Assembly (NCBI RefSeq): GCF_002087295.1
Contig: NZ_MWVI01000074.1
Location: 62,001 to 126,000 of the forward strand
Direction: 5' to 3'
DNA length: 64,000 nt
Source of the DNA: Vreelandella lionensis
GTDB lineage: Bacteria; Pseudomonadota; Gammaproteobacteria; Pseudomonadales; Halomonadaceae
The position numbers and the translations under genes were made by a program. Positions within the stretch are counted from its first letter, which is position 1; the number at the start of each line of letters is the position of its first letter. The notes below the pieces were generated by a model. It searched no databases. It was not told the DNA's origin and worked only from the letters and a program-made list of their open reading frames with translations. Shown here in pieces: positions 21,365 to 30,512 of this stretch.

Positions 21365-22051
21365 TTACTCTCGGGGCGGTGTGGGTCGCACTAGGATTTC
21401 ATTAACGTCAACATGGGGTGGTTGCGACAGAGCATAGATCACCGCATTGGCGATATCGCGGTCTGCTAGCGCGTACTCGGGTGGTTCATCAAAGAAGGGA
21501 GTATCGACCATGCCAGGCTCAATCAGCGTCACCCGCATGCCGGTGCCGCGTAACTCCTCGCGCAGATTATAACCAATACCCGTTACTGCCCACTTAGTGG
21601 CGCTATACATGGAGCCTGGGATGGTGGTGCGGCCTGCGGCAGAGCCGGTTAAAAGAATATGACCCTGGCGGCGTTTTAGCTCTGGCAAGCAGGCTTGCAG
21701 CGTAAGGCCAACGCCGTAGACATTGGTGAGAATCATCTCCCGCCAAGCAACATGATCGGCGCTGCTAAACCCACCCGGTGAGCCACCGCGACCTGCATTG
21801 GCGAATACTGCATCAATGTGGCCAAAGGTTTCAATCGCCTGTTCCACCATAGCTTGCTGCTGGCTTAAGTCGGTGACATCAACTTCGCAGGTGAGTACGT
21901 TCTCTGGACCAAGCTCTTGAGCAAGCGATGTCAGCTTATCGGCTGAACGAGCGGCAAGTACCAACTGGTAGCCTTCACGAGCCGCTGCACGAGCGGTGGC
22001 CGCACCAATGCCGCTGGAAGCGCCGGTAATTAACAGTACGCGGTCATGCAT
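21365..22051 (-). CDS. Short-chain dehydrogenase/reductase
   Basis: A classical SDR of 228 residues. It has the cofactor loop LLITGASSGIGAATARAAA at the N-terminus, CEVDVTD for adenine binding, NAGRGG, and a catalytic set in LLTGSAAGRT followed by YSATK. The Arg in AARSADK at the end of the second strand suggests NADP preference. The product end (VNEILVRPT) matches uncharacterised SDRs of the YdfG-like group. Substrate unknown; the gene is intact and followed by the nas genes on the same strand upstream. Confidence 0.85.
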   Translation of the reverse strand: MHDRVLLITGASSGIGAATARAAAREGYQLVLAARSADKLTSLAQELGPENVLTCEVDVTDLSQQQAMVEQAIETFGHIDAVFANAGRGGSPGGFSSADHVAWREMILTNVYGVGLTLQACLPELKRRQGHILLTGSAAGRTTIPGSMYSATKWAVTGIGYNLREELRGTGMRVTLIEPGMVDTPFFDEPPEYALADRDIANAVIYALSQPPHVDVNEILVRPTPPRE

Positions 22052-22140
22052 CGCTTGCTCTCCTTGCTCATTAAACTGGGTGAGCTTTCAGCATGGCTAA
22101 AACCTAATCAGGTTGCAAATCGGGCTCAGCGCTGCTGTTT

Positions 22141-23405
22141 TTACTCTTTACGTTGCAGCATGGCAGAGAGGTCAAGAATCGACTGTGCCATATCCGCCAT
22201 GCTTTTGCTTTGGTCCATTGAGGTTTTTCGCAGAAAGCGGTAGGCCTCCTCTTCACTCATGGACTGGTGCGCCATGATTAATCCTTTTGCCCGCTCGATT
22301 AGCTTGCGTTCACGGAGAGCCTTGCGGGTATTCTCCAGCTCGTCGCTTAGCCCCTGTAAGCGGCTGGATTGAGCATGAGTGAGCTCCAGTAGTGAGCGGC
22401 TAAGCGGAGAGTTGAGGGCGTTGGCGGTTAGGTCTCCAAGCGGCTGAGTAGAGTGAAGGGCTAGTAACTGTTCACAGGGCGCAGGCAGCGGTCTGTCAGG
22501 CTTCGCCTTCGTCTGTTCTAGCTCTGCTTGGGCCTGGACAATTTTATGATGGCAAAGGGCCGTTAATTGGGTATTCAGGGTGTCTTCAACCGTTTTAATC
22601 GTATCAATACGCAGGGTGGTGAGCTCGTACCAGGTTTCACCTAACGTATTGCCCGTATTGCCTGATGCCGTTTGGTGGTGAGAACGCTGGCAAGCAATAT
22701 CTCGCAACTGACAAATGCCCGCCAGTGTTCTAGGAGAGAGGGATTGTTGCCAAGTCCCCAGAGCCTCTGGGGTGGCAAATTCTACAAAGGTGTCAAAGCA
22801 GCGCTGTTGAGCGTCAACCAACTGGTTCAGCAGCGTACGGTGGGCATTGTCGAAATGACCGAGAGTAAAACCAAAGGCGCCGCAGGCGCGCTCTTGCCCC
22901 GCCAGCTCTTTACCCTGCATAAGATGAAAAATAGCGACCAGGGCACGGGTAATGTCTGGGTCGACCGCTGTGTCGGCCGCTTCAAAAACAATCGCTAAGA
23001 GACTGCTAATGAGATGGTTAAACGCTTGAGTTGCTGCATCTGGCGATATGTTGAAGGTCTCAATTGCATGCCGTAATACATCTAGTTCATCCAGTGACAG
23101 CCAGACGGCAGCAATGCGGCGTAATAAGCGCGCTGTCGCCTGTGGCCGTGACTCCTGGCTAAGCGCTTCGAGACGCTGACGCATCGAGGCTTCCGCCGCT
23201 TGACTATGCTGCAGGTAAGTGGCTCGTCGAGTTTTAAAACGCTGCCTTTTGAGGCTAAGTAAATCGTCGAGGCTCCTCGCTCGCGTTGAAGCACATGAAT
23301 AAACTGGCTGATATCGCTGACGATATCTGCTGTGGTTGCTAAGTGGTGAAGGTTATCAATGTCGCAGCGCAGGGCGGTTAAGAGTAGCTGTTGGGCAGAA
23401 GACAT
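22141..23405 (-). pseudogene. nasR: NasR-type nitrate-sensing antiterminator (NIT-ANTAR), frameshifted
   Basis: A regulator of about 420 residues. The N-terminal NIT domain senses nitrate/nitrite and shows FIHVLQRERGASTIYLASKG and WYELTTLRIDTIKTVEDTL. The C-terminal ANTAR domain, which binds paired RNA hairpins, shows LIERAKGLIMAHQSMSEEEA and AYRFLRKTSMDQSKSMADMA. One frame change near 23220-23240, after LASKGSVLK, separates the first 55 or so residues from the rest. In Klebsiella NasR releases a leader terminator before the nas operon. Here the upstream neighbour is a nitrate transporter whose leader carries a hairpin of the ANTAR-target type. Confidence 0.85.
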
Positions 23406-23439
23406 GTTGATTTCCTTATTACTCGCCGCCTAAAGGTAA

Positions 23440-23470
23440 AAAGCCCCCACAGCGATGCGCATGCAGGGGC
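23440..23470 (-). terminator. Intrinsic terminator between nitrate transporter and nasR
   Basis: On the minus strand GCCCCTGCA pairs with TGTGGGGGC (two G-T pairs) around a 10-base loop and is followed directly by TTTTT. It lies just past the transporter stop and before nasR, so nasR is either separately transcribed or reached by readthrough. Confidence 0.75.
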
Positions 23471-23484
23471 GGTGTTAATTAATA

Positions 23485-24837
23485 TTAACGCAATGACAGC
23501 GCGCCTGCTCCTGTGTCTTTGCCTAGCGCATCACGATAGGCGCTGGCTTCTTCTGCTTCGGTGGCATCACTAAAGCGAACGACCAGTACGCAGGAGGCAA
23601 GTACCAATACGGTTAAGCCGAGGTAAAAGAGGCCTTGCTGGTAGCTGAGGCTTTCGCTACGGAATAGAAACGCTGCCGATACAGCGCCCCCGTTACCGCC
23701 TGCACCGACAATACCGGCCACTGCGCCCAAGGCTTTTTTATTGATAAAGGGCACCACACCAAAGGTGGCGCCTTCCGCCATCTGCACGAACAGGCTAAAT
23801 ACCAGCATGATGCCAATCGCCAAGCTGAGTACATGCATTTGCGAGAAGGCGACGAGAGCGATGCCTTCGCATACTAGTGCGATAAAGAGCCAGCGGACGC
23901 GTCCTTTTAGCCCACCCTGTTTAGCGAATAGGTCGGAAAAAACGCCGCCAAGGGTACGAGCAAAAATGTTCATTAAGCCGAACAGGCCTGCGATTAAGCC
24001 GGCGGTTGCCAGGGTAAGATCGAATTTATCGGAGAAGTAGATTGCCGCGATATTGTTGATGGTCAGCTCGACCCCAAAACAGAGTCCGTACACCACAAAC
24101 AGCGCCCAAACGCGGATATCCTTTGCCGCCGCTAAAAAGCTCTGGGCTGCGCCATGCTCTCCGGTGGCTGGCGGTAGTTCACCGCGGGCGCGCAGCTCGC
24201 TGAAGTTGCCGGCTGGGGCATCTTGAGTGAACAGCCAGTAAGCGATACCGGTAAAAAATAGCACTACGCCAGGCACGACCATGGCCAGACGCGAGCCGAG
24301 CGCTTCATTAACGCCTAGCATCAGCATGCCCGCAAAAATCAACGGCATAACAATTTGTGTGGTGCCGCCGCCTAGGTTGCCCCAACCTGCGCTCGTGGCA
24401 TTAGCTGTGCCAACCACATTGGGCGCAAACATCATGGTGGTGTGGTACTGGGTAATCACAAACGAAGCGCCGATAGCGCCAATCGCTAGGCGGGCCAGCA
24501 AAAACGTTTCAAAACTGTTAGCCAGACCAATGCCCATAACCGGAATGGAGCCGAGCATCAGTAGGCCTGTGTAGGTTTTACGTGGTCCAATACGATCACA
24601 CAGCACGCCAATCAACAGGCGCACCCCCACGGTGATCGCCACCGAGGCAATAATGGTATTGCCGATTTGGGTTTGGGTGAGCGATAGATCCTCGCGAACC
24701 ACCGCCATCAGCGGCGCAATGCCGAACCAGCCGAAAAAGCAGATATGAAATGCGAACCAGGAGAGGTGAAACGCGCGCATTTGCGGTGTTGAGAAGTTCA
24801 ACAGTCGAATGCGGTTGGCTTTATTGCGAATGTCCAT
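23485..24837 (-). CDS. Nitrate/nitrite transporter, MFS NarK/NasA family
   Basis: An inner-membrane major facilitator protein of 450 residues with about 12 hydrophobic segments. The family's marks are present: FFGWFGIAPLMAVVREDL in the first helix, the loop DRIGPRKTYTG, the nitrate signature AGWGNLGGGTTQ, and a second glycine-rich signature GIVGAGGNGGAV. Its job is uptake of nitrate, most likely for assimilation because nasR lies next to it and no respiratory nitrate reductase is seen. The ATG at 24837 (MDIRNKANR) has GTGAGG upstream and is preferred to a start 14 codons earlier. Upstream lie a sigma-54 promoter and a hairpin-rich leader. Confidence 0.88.
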   Translation of the reverse strand: MDIRNKANRIRLLNFSTPQMRAFHLSWFAFHICFFGWFGIAPLMAVVREDLSLTQTQIGNTIIASVAITVGVRLLIGVLCDRIGPRKTYTGLLMLGSIPVMGIGLANSFETFLLARLAIGAIGASFVITQYHTTMMFAPNVVGTANATSAGWGNLGGGTTQIVMPLIFAGMLMLGVNEALGSRLAMVVPGVVLFFTGIAYWLFTQDAPAGNFSELRARGELPPATGEHGAAQSFLAAAKDIRVWALFVVYGLCFGVELTINNIAAIYFSDKFDLTLATAGLIAGLFGLMNIFARTLGGVFSDLFAKQGGLKGRVRWLFIALVCEGIALVAFSQMHVLSLAIGIMLVFSLFVQMAEGATFGVVPFINKKALGAVAGIVGAGGNGGAVSAAFLFRSESLSYQQGLFYLGLTVLVLASCVLVVRFSDATEAEEASAYRDALGKDTGAGALSLR

Positions 24838-24873
24838 GGATGGCCTCACAGAGCATAGAACGAGTTTGCCGAG

Positions 24874-24949
24874 ACACAACGCATCAGGCGTTGCGTGGTT
24901 ACGAGAACATGCCTTCGCCGTTGAAGGTCAGGTTCGACGCACTCGTACC
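24874..24949 (-). promoter_or_regulatory. Candidate ANTAR-responsive RNA leader of the nitrate transporter
   Basis: Three hairpins lie in order on the minus strand. The first spans 24949-24931 (GGTACGA/TCGAACC with one A-A mismatch and a 5-base loop). The second spans 24927-24912 (CCTTC-AACGGC-GAAGG); its six-base loop has A at position 1 and G at position 4, as required for ANTAR binding. The third spans 24896-24874 (9-bp stem with one G-T pair). The third stem has no following T run, so it may act as an atypical terminator or by blocking translation. The first loop is one base short of the consensus. Control by NasR is inferred. Confidence 0.55.
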
Positions 24950-24991
24950 CTTGCGGGCCTGGTCCACGCCTACTACTACTGCATAGCAATA

Positions 24992-25007
24992 AGCAAATAC
25001 TCCGCCA
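24992..25007 (-). promoter_or_regulatory. Sigma-54 (RpoN) promoter, -24/-12 elements
   Basis: The minus strand reads TGGCGGAGTATTTGCT, giving TGGC and TTGCT with the invariant GG and GC exactly ten bases apart. It lies about 155 bases upstream of the nitrate transporter start and just before the hairpin leader, the same order as in the Klebsiella nasF operon. Confidence 0.65.
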
Positions 25008-25094
25008 TCTGTCTTTTTAAATATTTAAATCAGTTGCTTAATGTTTTTTCAAAGCAGTGCTAAGGGAAATAAAATCACTAGATTCATCAAGTGA

Positions 25095-25120
25095 GCGCAC
25101 TCCTCATGAGCAGAGTGCGC
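25095..25120 (-). terminator. Hairpin after patatin gene
   Basis: A perfect 8-bp inverted repeat (GCGCACTC and complement, 10-base loop) lies 34 bases past the stop of the minus-strand patatin gene. No T run follows. It might instead be part of the upstream control region of the nitrate transporter, since the two GCAC/GTGC half sites resemble a widely spaced NtrC site. Confidence 0.4.
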
Positions 25121-25153
25121 CAAGTTGGGGCAGTGCTGGATGGCTGAAGGGAG

Positions 25154-26173
25154 TTATTCGTGCAGATATACTGCATCAATATCCAGGGTTGAGCGTTGGC
25201 CGATGGCATCAAAGTTAGCCGTGATCCAGTTGTCGGCGGCTTCTCTCCCTTGGTCAAACAGGTGGCATAAAAATGGCCATTCAGAGTTGAGTTTGCTTGA
25301 AACCGATAAGCTATCGAGTGCCTGATCGCCACTAATGCGGTGAAAAAGCGACTGCTGGTAGCAGTTTTCAATACCCTGCTCTTCAAGGGTACGTTTCAAC
25401 AGCGCGATCATGCGCACTTCTTTAATCAGCGCGGCATTAAAGGTGATTTCGTTAAGGCGGTTCATAATGGCCGAAGCGGAGGTGGGTAGTTCATCACGGC
25501 GAATCGGGTTGATCTGTACCAACAGAATATCCCTTGCGCTGCACTCTTCCATTAAGGGGAAGAGGGCTGGGTTGCCCATGTAGCCGCCGTCCCAATATGC
25601 TTCGCCGTCGATTTCCACAGACTGGAACATAAAGGGCAGACAAGCCGATGCCATGACCGCATCAACGCTCATCTCTTCTCGACGAAACACACGCGGTTTG
25701 CCGGTGCGCACGTTAGTAGCTGCCACAAAGAGCTTTAGCTGGTCGCACTGGCGTACCCGCTCAAAGTCGATGTGGGCCGCCACAATATCGCGCAATGGAT
25801 TCAAATTGAGCGGGTTGAGTTGGTAGGGCGACACCAGGCGAGTCATCAAGTCCATGGCGATATAGCCGGGGGAGTGCTCCAAACTCCAATTGCCGGTTAA
25901 TACATCCATCGGCGAGCGGCGGATAGGACTTGCCATGCCCGCGCGGCTTACCGCCTTCCAAAAATCCCTGAGAGATTGCCGGGCGGCCTGTTTACCACCA
26001 CGGGTAAGGGCATCTGCCATGACTACGCCATTCATAGCGCCTGCGCTGGTGCCACTAATGCGCTCAATCTCAATACGGTCATCTTCCAGAAGTCGATCAA
26101 TAACTCCCCAGGTATAAGCACCATGGGCTCCACCGCCTTGTAGCGCGAGATCTAGCTTCTTTGCAGCTGCCAT
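25154..26173 (-). CDS. Patatin-like phospholipase
   Basis: A lipid acyl hydrolase of 339 residues with a Ser-Asp dyad. The oxyanion loop is LALQGGGAHGAYTWGVID at the N-terminus, the nucleophile Ser is in ISGTSAGAMNG (GxSxG) and the Asp in YWDGGYMGNPALFPL (DGG). The spacing matches the bacterial RssA/YlbK-like group. No signal peptide is present, so it acts in the cytoplasm or at the inner face of the membrane. The ATG at 26173 (MAAAKKLD) is chosen for AAGG upstream. Intact; adjacent genes give no clear functional link. Confidence 0.85.
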   Translation of the reverse strand: MAAAKKLDLALQGGGAHGAYTWGVIDRLLEDDRIEIERISGTSAGAMNGVVMADALTRGGKQAARQSLRDFWKAVSRAGMASPIRRSPMDVLTGNWSLEHSPGYIAMDLMTRLVSPYQLNPLNLNPLRDIVAAHIDFERVRQCDQLKLFVAATNVRTGKPRVFRREEMSVDAVMASACLPFMFQSVEIDGEAYWDGGYMGNPALFPLMEECSARDILLVQINPIRRDELPTSASAIMNRLNEITFNAALIKEVRMIALLKRTLEEQGIENCYQQSLFHRISGDQALDSLSVSSKLNSEWPFLCHLFDQGREAADNWITANFDAIGQRSTLDIDAVYLHE

Positions 26174-26260
26174 CGTCATCCTTACCGTCTGCGTTATGAG
26201 TGCCATGCTCAGCATGGCATAAATAACGCATTACGGAAGGAGTGTTATATGGGGAGCAAT

Positions 26261-27358
26261 TTAAGGCGCATCAGCAAGCGGTGAAGGATGACTTGCTGAC
26301 ATCGGTATCTCATAAACAGCCTGCTCCATAAGCTGATCAAGTTGCTTAGCAAGTGCTACGCTTGCTTCCTCCATCAGTGCTAGGGAGGCCAGTTGACCCG
26401 TATGATCCCCTTGTCGTGCATAGCGCAAAGCGTCCAAGCCGCTTTCATGGAAGCGGCGGTGAGGAGCCGCCAGCGAGCGATACGCCTCGGTATGTTTATA
26501 GCGCTGCCCCTCGCCCGTAAAGTACCAGCGGCCTAGCGTACAGTGCTGATGATCCACCATGTGATCCTCGAAATAGGCGGAAAGTATCTGTTGGTAGATC
26601 TGACTTTTCCAAACGGCGTGCTCTAGCTTGGCAGCGTGCAAACAGGCCGTCGTGGTGCTGTGGTGAATCACTTTATACATATGACGTGCTTGATCCATGA
26701 GTTGCTCTATCACCTGCTCTGCCGCTTGGGCTGCATTGGCCAGCGCCGTAGATGTTTCCCGCTGATGGGCCTGCACGCGAGCATCTTCTTTTAGCAATAT
26801 GGCAACCTGCTCAATCCAGTGATCCAATTGGTGGCCTAGATGCTGCGTATGGTCGGCAAGGTGCTGGATATCGCTGACGATAGCAGGTAAGCCAGAGGGC
26901 TCCTGGTGTATATGAGCCTCCTCTAGCGCCGTGGTCATGGCAAGTGCACGGGTATGCCCGGCGTTACGGGATAGCTCTACACCGATTTTGCGTAGCTCGT
27001 GCAGCGCCTGTTCGCTAGCGAGTGGGGCTGCAGAGTGAACATCTGCCTGTTGGAAGCGTTGACACTGGTGTTTGATCGTCTGAGCCGTTTGTTCAGCATG
27101 ATGAAGCCGCGCAAATAAGTCCGACAAAGTGGCTCGTTCACTCGCTAACTGCTCGGCATGGTGTTCGGCCCCCGTGCTTAATTAAGTCAGCATATCTGCT
27201 CCTTTGGACTGGAGCATGCTGATCGATTCAACCGGTGTCATCAGGCTAATAGCACGGCAACCATGAACGCTTTTTTCAGTCGCAAGCTGAGTACGCAGCT
27301 CGGTAACTTCATGCTCTAAACGGCGGATCGTTTGAAAGGGGTGCATAAAGGCAAACAT
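26261..27358 (-). pseudogene. Receptor-like protein with CZB zinc-binding domain, internal stop
   Basis: Read through one TAA at 27182-27184 this is a soluble protein of about 365 residues. The N-terminus (MFAFMHPFQTIRRLEHEV) is a short coiled coil like that of cytosolic chemoreceptors. The middle contains TTALEEAHIHQEPSGLPAIV followed by SDIQHLADHT, which lines up with the chemoreceptor hairpin stretch ([25 protein letters not shown]) but has lost most invariant residues. The C-terminus is a CZB domain: LEHAVWKSQIYQ, DHQHCTLGRWYF, HRRFHESG, with the His/Cys zinc ligands kept. The frame is the same on both sides of the stop. Signalling to CheA is doubtful; zinc or oxidant sensing is a known CZB role. 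Confidence 0.7.
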
Positions 27359-27809
27359 GACCAATACCTGCAGTAGTGGATCGTTGTGTGATCTTTTGTC
27401 ACAGAGTATGGCAGAGGGTTTCCATGTCTACCTGGAAAGAGTATCGATTCACGATCAAAATCAACCTCTTGCATATAAAAAGAGGGAGTATTTTCATGCT
27501 TCACGACTGCTTTTCTTAATTGTTAATGAGTGTGGGTAGTATCTTATACCTAAGTATTATTTAATTGTTATGGTTGCTGACGAGCGCCTAGCACTCAGGC
27601 CGCCACATATAAGCAGTAAACCTATTTCAGCGATGATTAGTGATAATTGACTGCTATTGCATGACCTATTTCTTCCTTAATATTCTTGGCTAATCCCGTA
27701 AATTATGGTGCACTAAACTAATAAGAAAATATTACCTTTGCGCTAAGGTGGTGCGCTAGGCAGCTGTTTTTTTAACCAATAATCATAATGAGCTGTGAAA
27801 GAGGTCTAG
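27359..27809. other. AT-rich intergenic region between divergent receptor genes
   Basis: About 450 bases without a supportable gene. The short open frames here lack ribosome sites and family likeness. It must hold the promoters of the CZB protein and of the next chemoreceptor, but I cannot assign boxes with confidence. Confidence 0.5.
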
Positions 27810-29557
27810 ATGAAGGTCGCGAATACATCCCGGTTAAAGCTGACGCTACAAAGCAAAATGGTACTGTTGACGCTACTGCCCATGCTGGTGCTTGCGTTAG
27901 TACTATCGTTACTGGAGGTGCGTAGTTCCATGACGCGGATTGAAGAAACGTTAGCGGAACAGCGCGAGGTGCTGGTCGATGAGCGAGAGACGACAGTACG
28001 CTATTTAGTAGAGTCAGCACGTAATGCTATTTCGCATTTGGTTGACAATCCAAATCTAAGCGAAGCCGACGCGCAGGCAGAGGCCCAGCAAATTTTGCAA
28101 AATTTCCGTTTTGGGAAACGAGAACTGCGTTTTTGCTTTTAGCTATGATGGCACGGCAAAAGCACTGGCTGCAGCGCCCCAACGCATTGACACTAATATG
28201 TCGGGTATCACCGACAGGGAAGGTAACGCCTTTGTGGATGATCTTATTGAACGTGCGCGCAGCGGAAACGATAGCTTCTACGATTACCTATGGATTAACC
28301 CAGCGACAGGAGAGATTGAACCCAAACACTCGCTTTCCATTGCAATACCAGAATGGGATTGGATGATTGGGACGGGCATCTACCTAAGCGACATTGATGA
28401 AGGTCTGGAGGCCGTTGAAGTACAGGCGTGGCAAGAGTTTAAGCAGGAACCAATGGCAGAAAGGTTTGGTGACTCTACTACTGCTTATTACTGTGGGCGT
28501 TGTCATGGCACTGTTGGTTCGTCGCGCACTGAGCCCGATACGCCATGCTGCTGCTGCCATGAGTGAGGTAGCCTCCGGTGACGCGGATCTACCGACGCGC
28601 CTGACCGTCGAGACAGACGATGAGGTGGGTAACTTGGCTCGACAGTTTAATGCCTTTATTGAACGTATCCAGCTGACGTTGCAAGATTTTAATCGAACCA
28701 CGCAAAGTGTGTTGCTAGCCTCGCGTGAGATTGCTCAAGGCACTAACGAGCTAGCCAGCCGTACCGAGCAGGCAGCCGCTAATTTACAGCAAACCTCCTC
28801 GTCGGTAGAGGAAATTACTTACACCGTATATAACACCACCGAGGGTGCCGACCAGGCATCTCAACTGTCCAATAGTGCTGTTGACGTGGCGCGTCAGGGC
28901 AATTCCGCTATGCAGCGGGTGGAAAGCACCATGGCTGAAATCGACCAATCAGCTACTCAGATCGGCGAAATCATTACCATGATGGATGCCATTGCCTTTC
29001 AAACCATTATATTGGCGCTGAATGCGTCAGTAGAGGCGGCTCGTGCGGGCGAGCATGGTCGTGGTTTTGCCGTCGTTGCTGAAGAGGTACGGAAGCTAGC
29101 GGGTCGCTCCAGCGAGGCGGCAGGTGAAATCCGTCAATTGATCGATAATTCCGTTAAGCGTACCCGCGAGGGCAGTGAACTTGTGCACGATGCTGGAGCT
29201 ACCATGCAGGAGATCGTTGACAGCGTGACACGGGTTACCGATGTCATTGCCGAAATCAGTGCGGGTGCCCGTGAGCAGAGTTCAGGCATTAGCGAGATCA
29301 ATAAGGCCGTCGCGGAAATGGATAGCATGACTCAGCAGAATGCGACTATCGTGCAGCAAAGTGCAACCGCTGCCCAGCAGCTGCGGGAGGGAGCAGAGCG
29401 CTTATCGACACTGCTAGCCGCGTTTGTATTGGGTGATTCGGCAGCTTCAACAGCGTTACCTAGCCAAACTTCAAGCGCCCGACCGGCTAGCAACATGCCC
29501 TCTCGGTCGCCTAGTCGTCAGCTCGAACACGAGCATGATGAGTGGGACTCCTTCTAA
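27810..29557 (+). pseudogene. Methyl-accepting chemotaxis protein with Cache sensor, frameshifted
   Basis: Joined across two breaks this is a chemoreceptor of about 580 residues. It has a membrane segment (MVLLTLLPMLVLALVLSL), a single-Cache periplasmic domain ([40 protein letters not shown]), a second segment ([18 protein letters not shown]), HAMP and signalling helices. The frame changes lie near 28112 (FRFG to NENCVFAF) and near 28440-28480 ([10 protein letters not shown] to WQKGLVTLL). The hairpin reads [12 protein letters not shown] where nearly all receptors have [10 protein letters not shown]. The C-terminus DEWDSF is a CheR-tether type pentapeptide. AAAGAGG precedes the ATG. Confidence 0.83.
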
Positions 29558-29569
29558 GCCTTGGGCGAA

Positions 29570-29604
29570 GCAACAAACACCTAGCTTGTCTGGGTGTTTG
29601 TTGC
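29570..29604. terminator. Hairpin between convergent chemoreceptor and transpeptidase genes
   Basis: GCAACAAACACC and its 12-base complement enclose an 11-base loop, 12 bases past the chemoreceptor stop. T runs are weak on both sides; a two-way terminator is inferred. Confidence 0.5.
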
Positions 29605-29620
29605 AGTTGGTTCCTACCCT

Positions 29621-30340
29621 TTAGCGGCGAGCTAACGACAGTGCGGTAGGGCAGTTAATCACCTGAGAAGTAGCTAACCACTCCTCATCAGGGTAGTAAG
29701 CAAAGACATACTGGTTCTCTTTCAAACTATCAATCAGCGGATATGTGATGTCTTCACGCACGGCGGGGCAGCCGTGGCTACGGACAAGGCGGCCGGTTTG
29801 CGCAATAAAGTCATCGCTAACATAGTCGGCGCCGTGCATAACAATTGCTCGCTCAAAAGCTAGATCGTTCACTTCTGGCTCCAGGCCGTCCAGGCGCAGC
29901 GAATAGCCATTACGGCCGTAGTAGCTATTCATAGTGCGGAACAGGCCAATGCTGGACTGATGGCTGTCAGGTGTATTCGAGAAAGCACTAGCCACCGCAT
30001 CGCCAGAGCCCTGGCCATGTGACACCAGCTCTTCAAACAACAGGGTATGCTGGTGAAGGTCAAATACCCACATGCGTGGCTCTGAAGAGGGGAGCGAGTA
30101 ATCAATTACGGCTAGGCGCTCTGCTGATGGGTCTGCACAGCTTAGTGCCTGGGCAGCAAGGCGCAGTGCCTCGGGCGTGGCCCCTGGTGCTAACTGGAGT
30201 AACTGGTGGTGAAGAGGAGAAACACCTGCGGCCGGTGCTGTTGCCACCTGGGAGAAAAAACTCGCCGCTTGAAGCGGGTAAGAAAGTAACACGAAAGGTA
30301 AAGAAAACAGTACAGTGGTGATGCGTGAGCGAAAAAGCAT
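29621..30340 (-). CDS. Murein L,D-transpeptidase catalytic domain family protein, exported
   Basis: A periplasmic protein of 239 residues with a signal peptide (TTVLFSLPFVLLSYPLQAAS). The catalytic region matches the YkuD_2-like family: IDYSLPSSEPRMWVFDL, ELVSHGQGSG, FSNTPDSHQSSIGLF, AIVMHGADYV with the conserved His, and RSHGCPAVRED with the nucleophile Cys. These proteins act on or near peptidoglycan cross-links. The ATG at 30340 (MLFRSRITT) has AGGA eight bases upstream and gives a proper signal peptide, unlike the far upstream start. It is divergent from a second, larger L,D-transpeptidase gene. Confidence 0.82.
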   Translation of the reverse strand: MLFRSRITTVLFSLPFVLLSYPLQAASFFSQVATAPAAGVSPLHHQLLQLAPGATPEALRLAAQALSCADPSAERLAVIDYSLPSSEPRMWVFDLHQHTLLFEELVSHGQGSGDAVASAFSNTPDSHQSSIGLFRTMNSYYGRNGYSLRLDGLEPEVNDLAFERAIVMHGADYVSDDFIAQTGRLVRSHGCPAVREDITYPLIDSLKENQYVFAYYPDEEWLATSQVINCPTALSLARR

Positions 30341-30512
30341 GGGTGCAATCCTGACTAAAGTGGCGAAAAAAGGGTACACACGTAGAGTCATCACGAGTAA
30401 ACGTAAACGGCTATGATAAAAAACGCGTATCGGTACGTGAACAGATGATATGACGTTAAGCAAAAAGAGAGAAGCCACACCACAACGCTGCATAGTAACG
30501 CAAGGTGAGGCG

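Noticed and set aside
25095..25120. NtrC enhancer site for the nitrate transporter
   Set aside because: GCAC and GTGC half sites are present but the spacing is wider than the known consensus; a terminator hairpin for the patatin gene is at least as likely.
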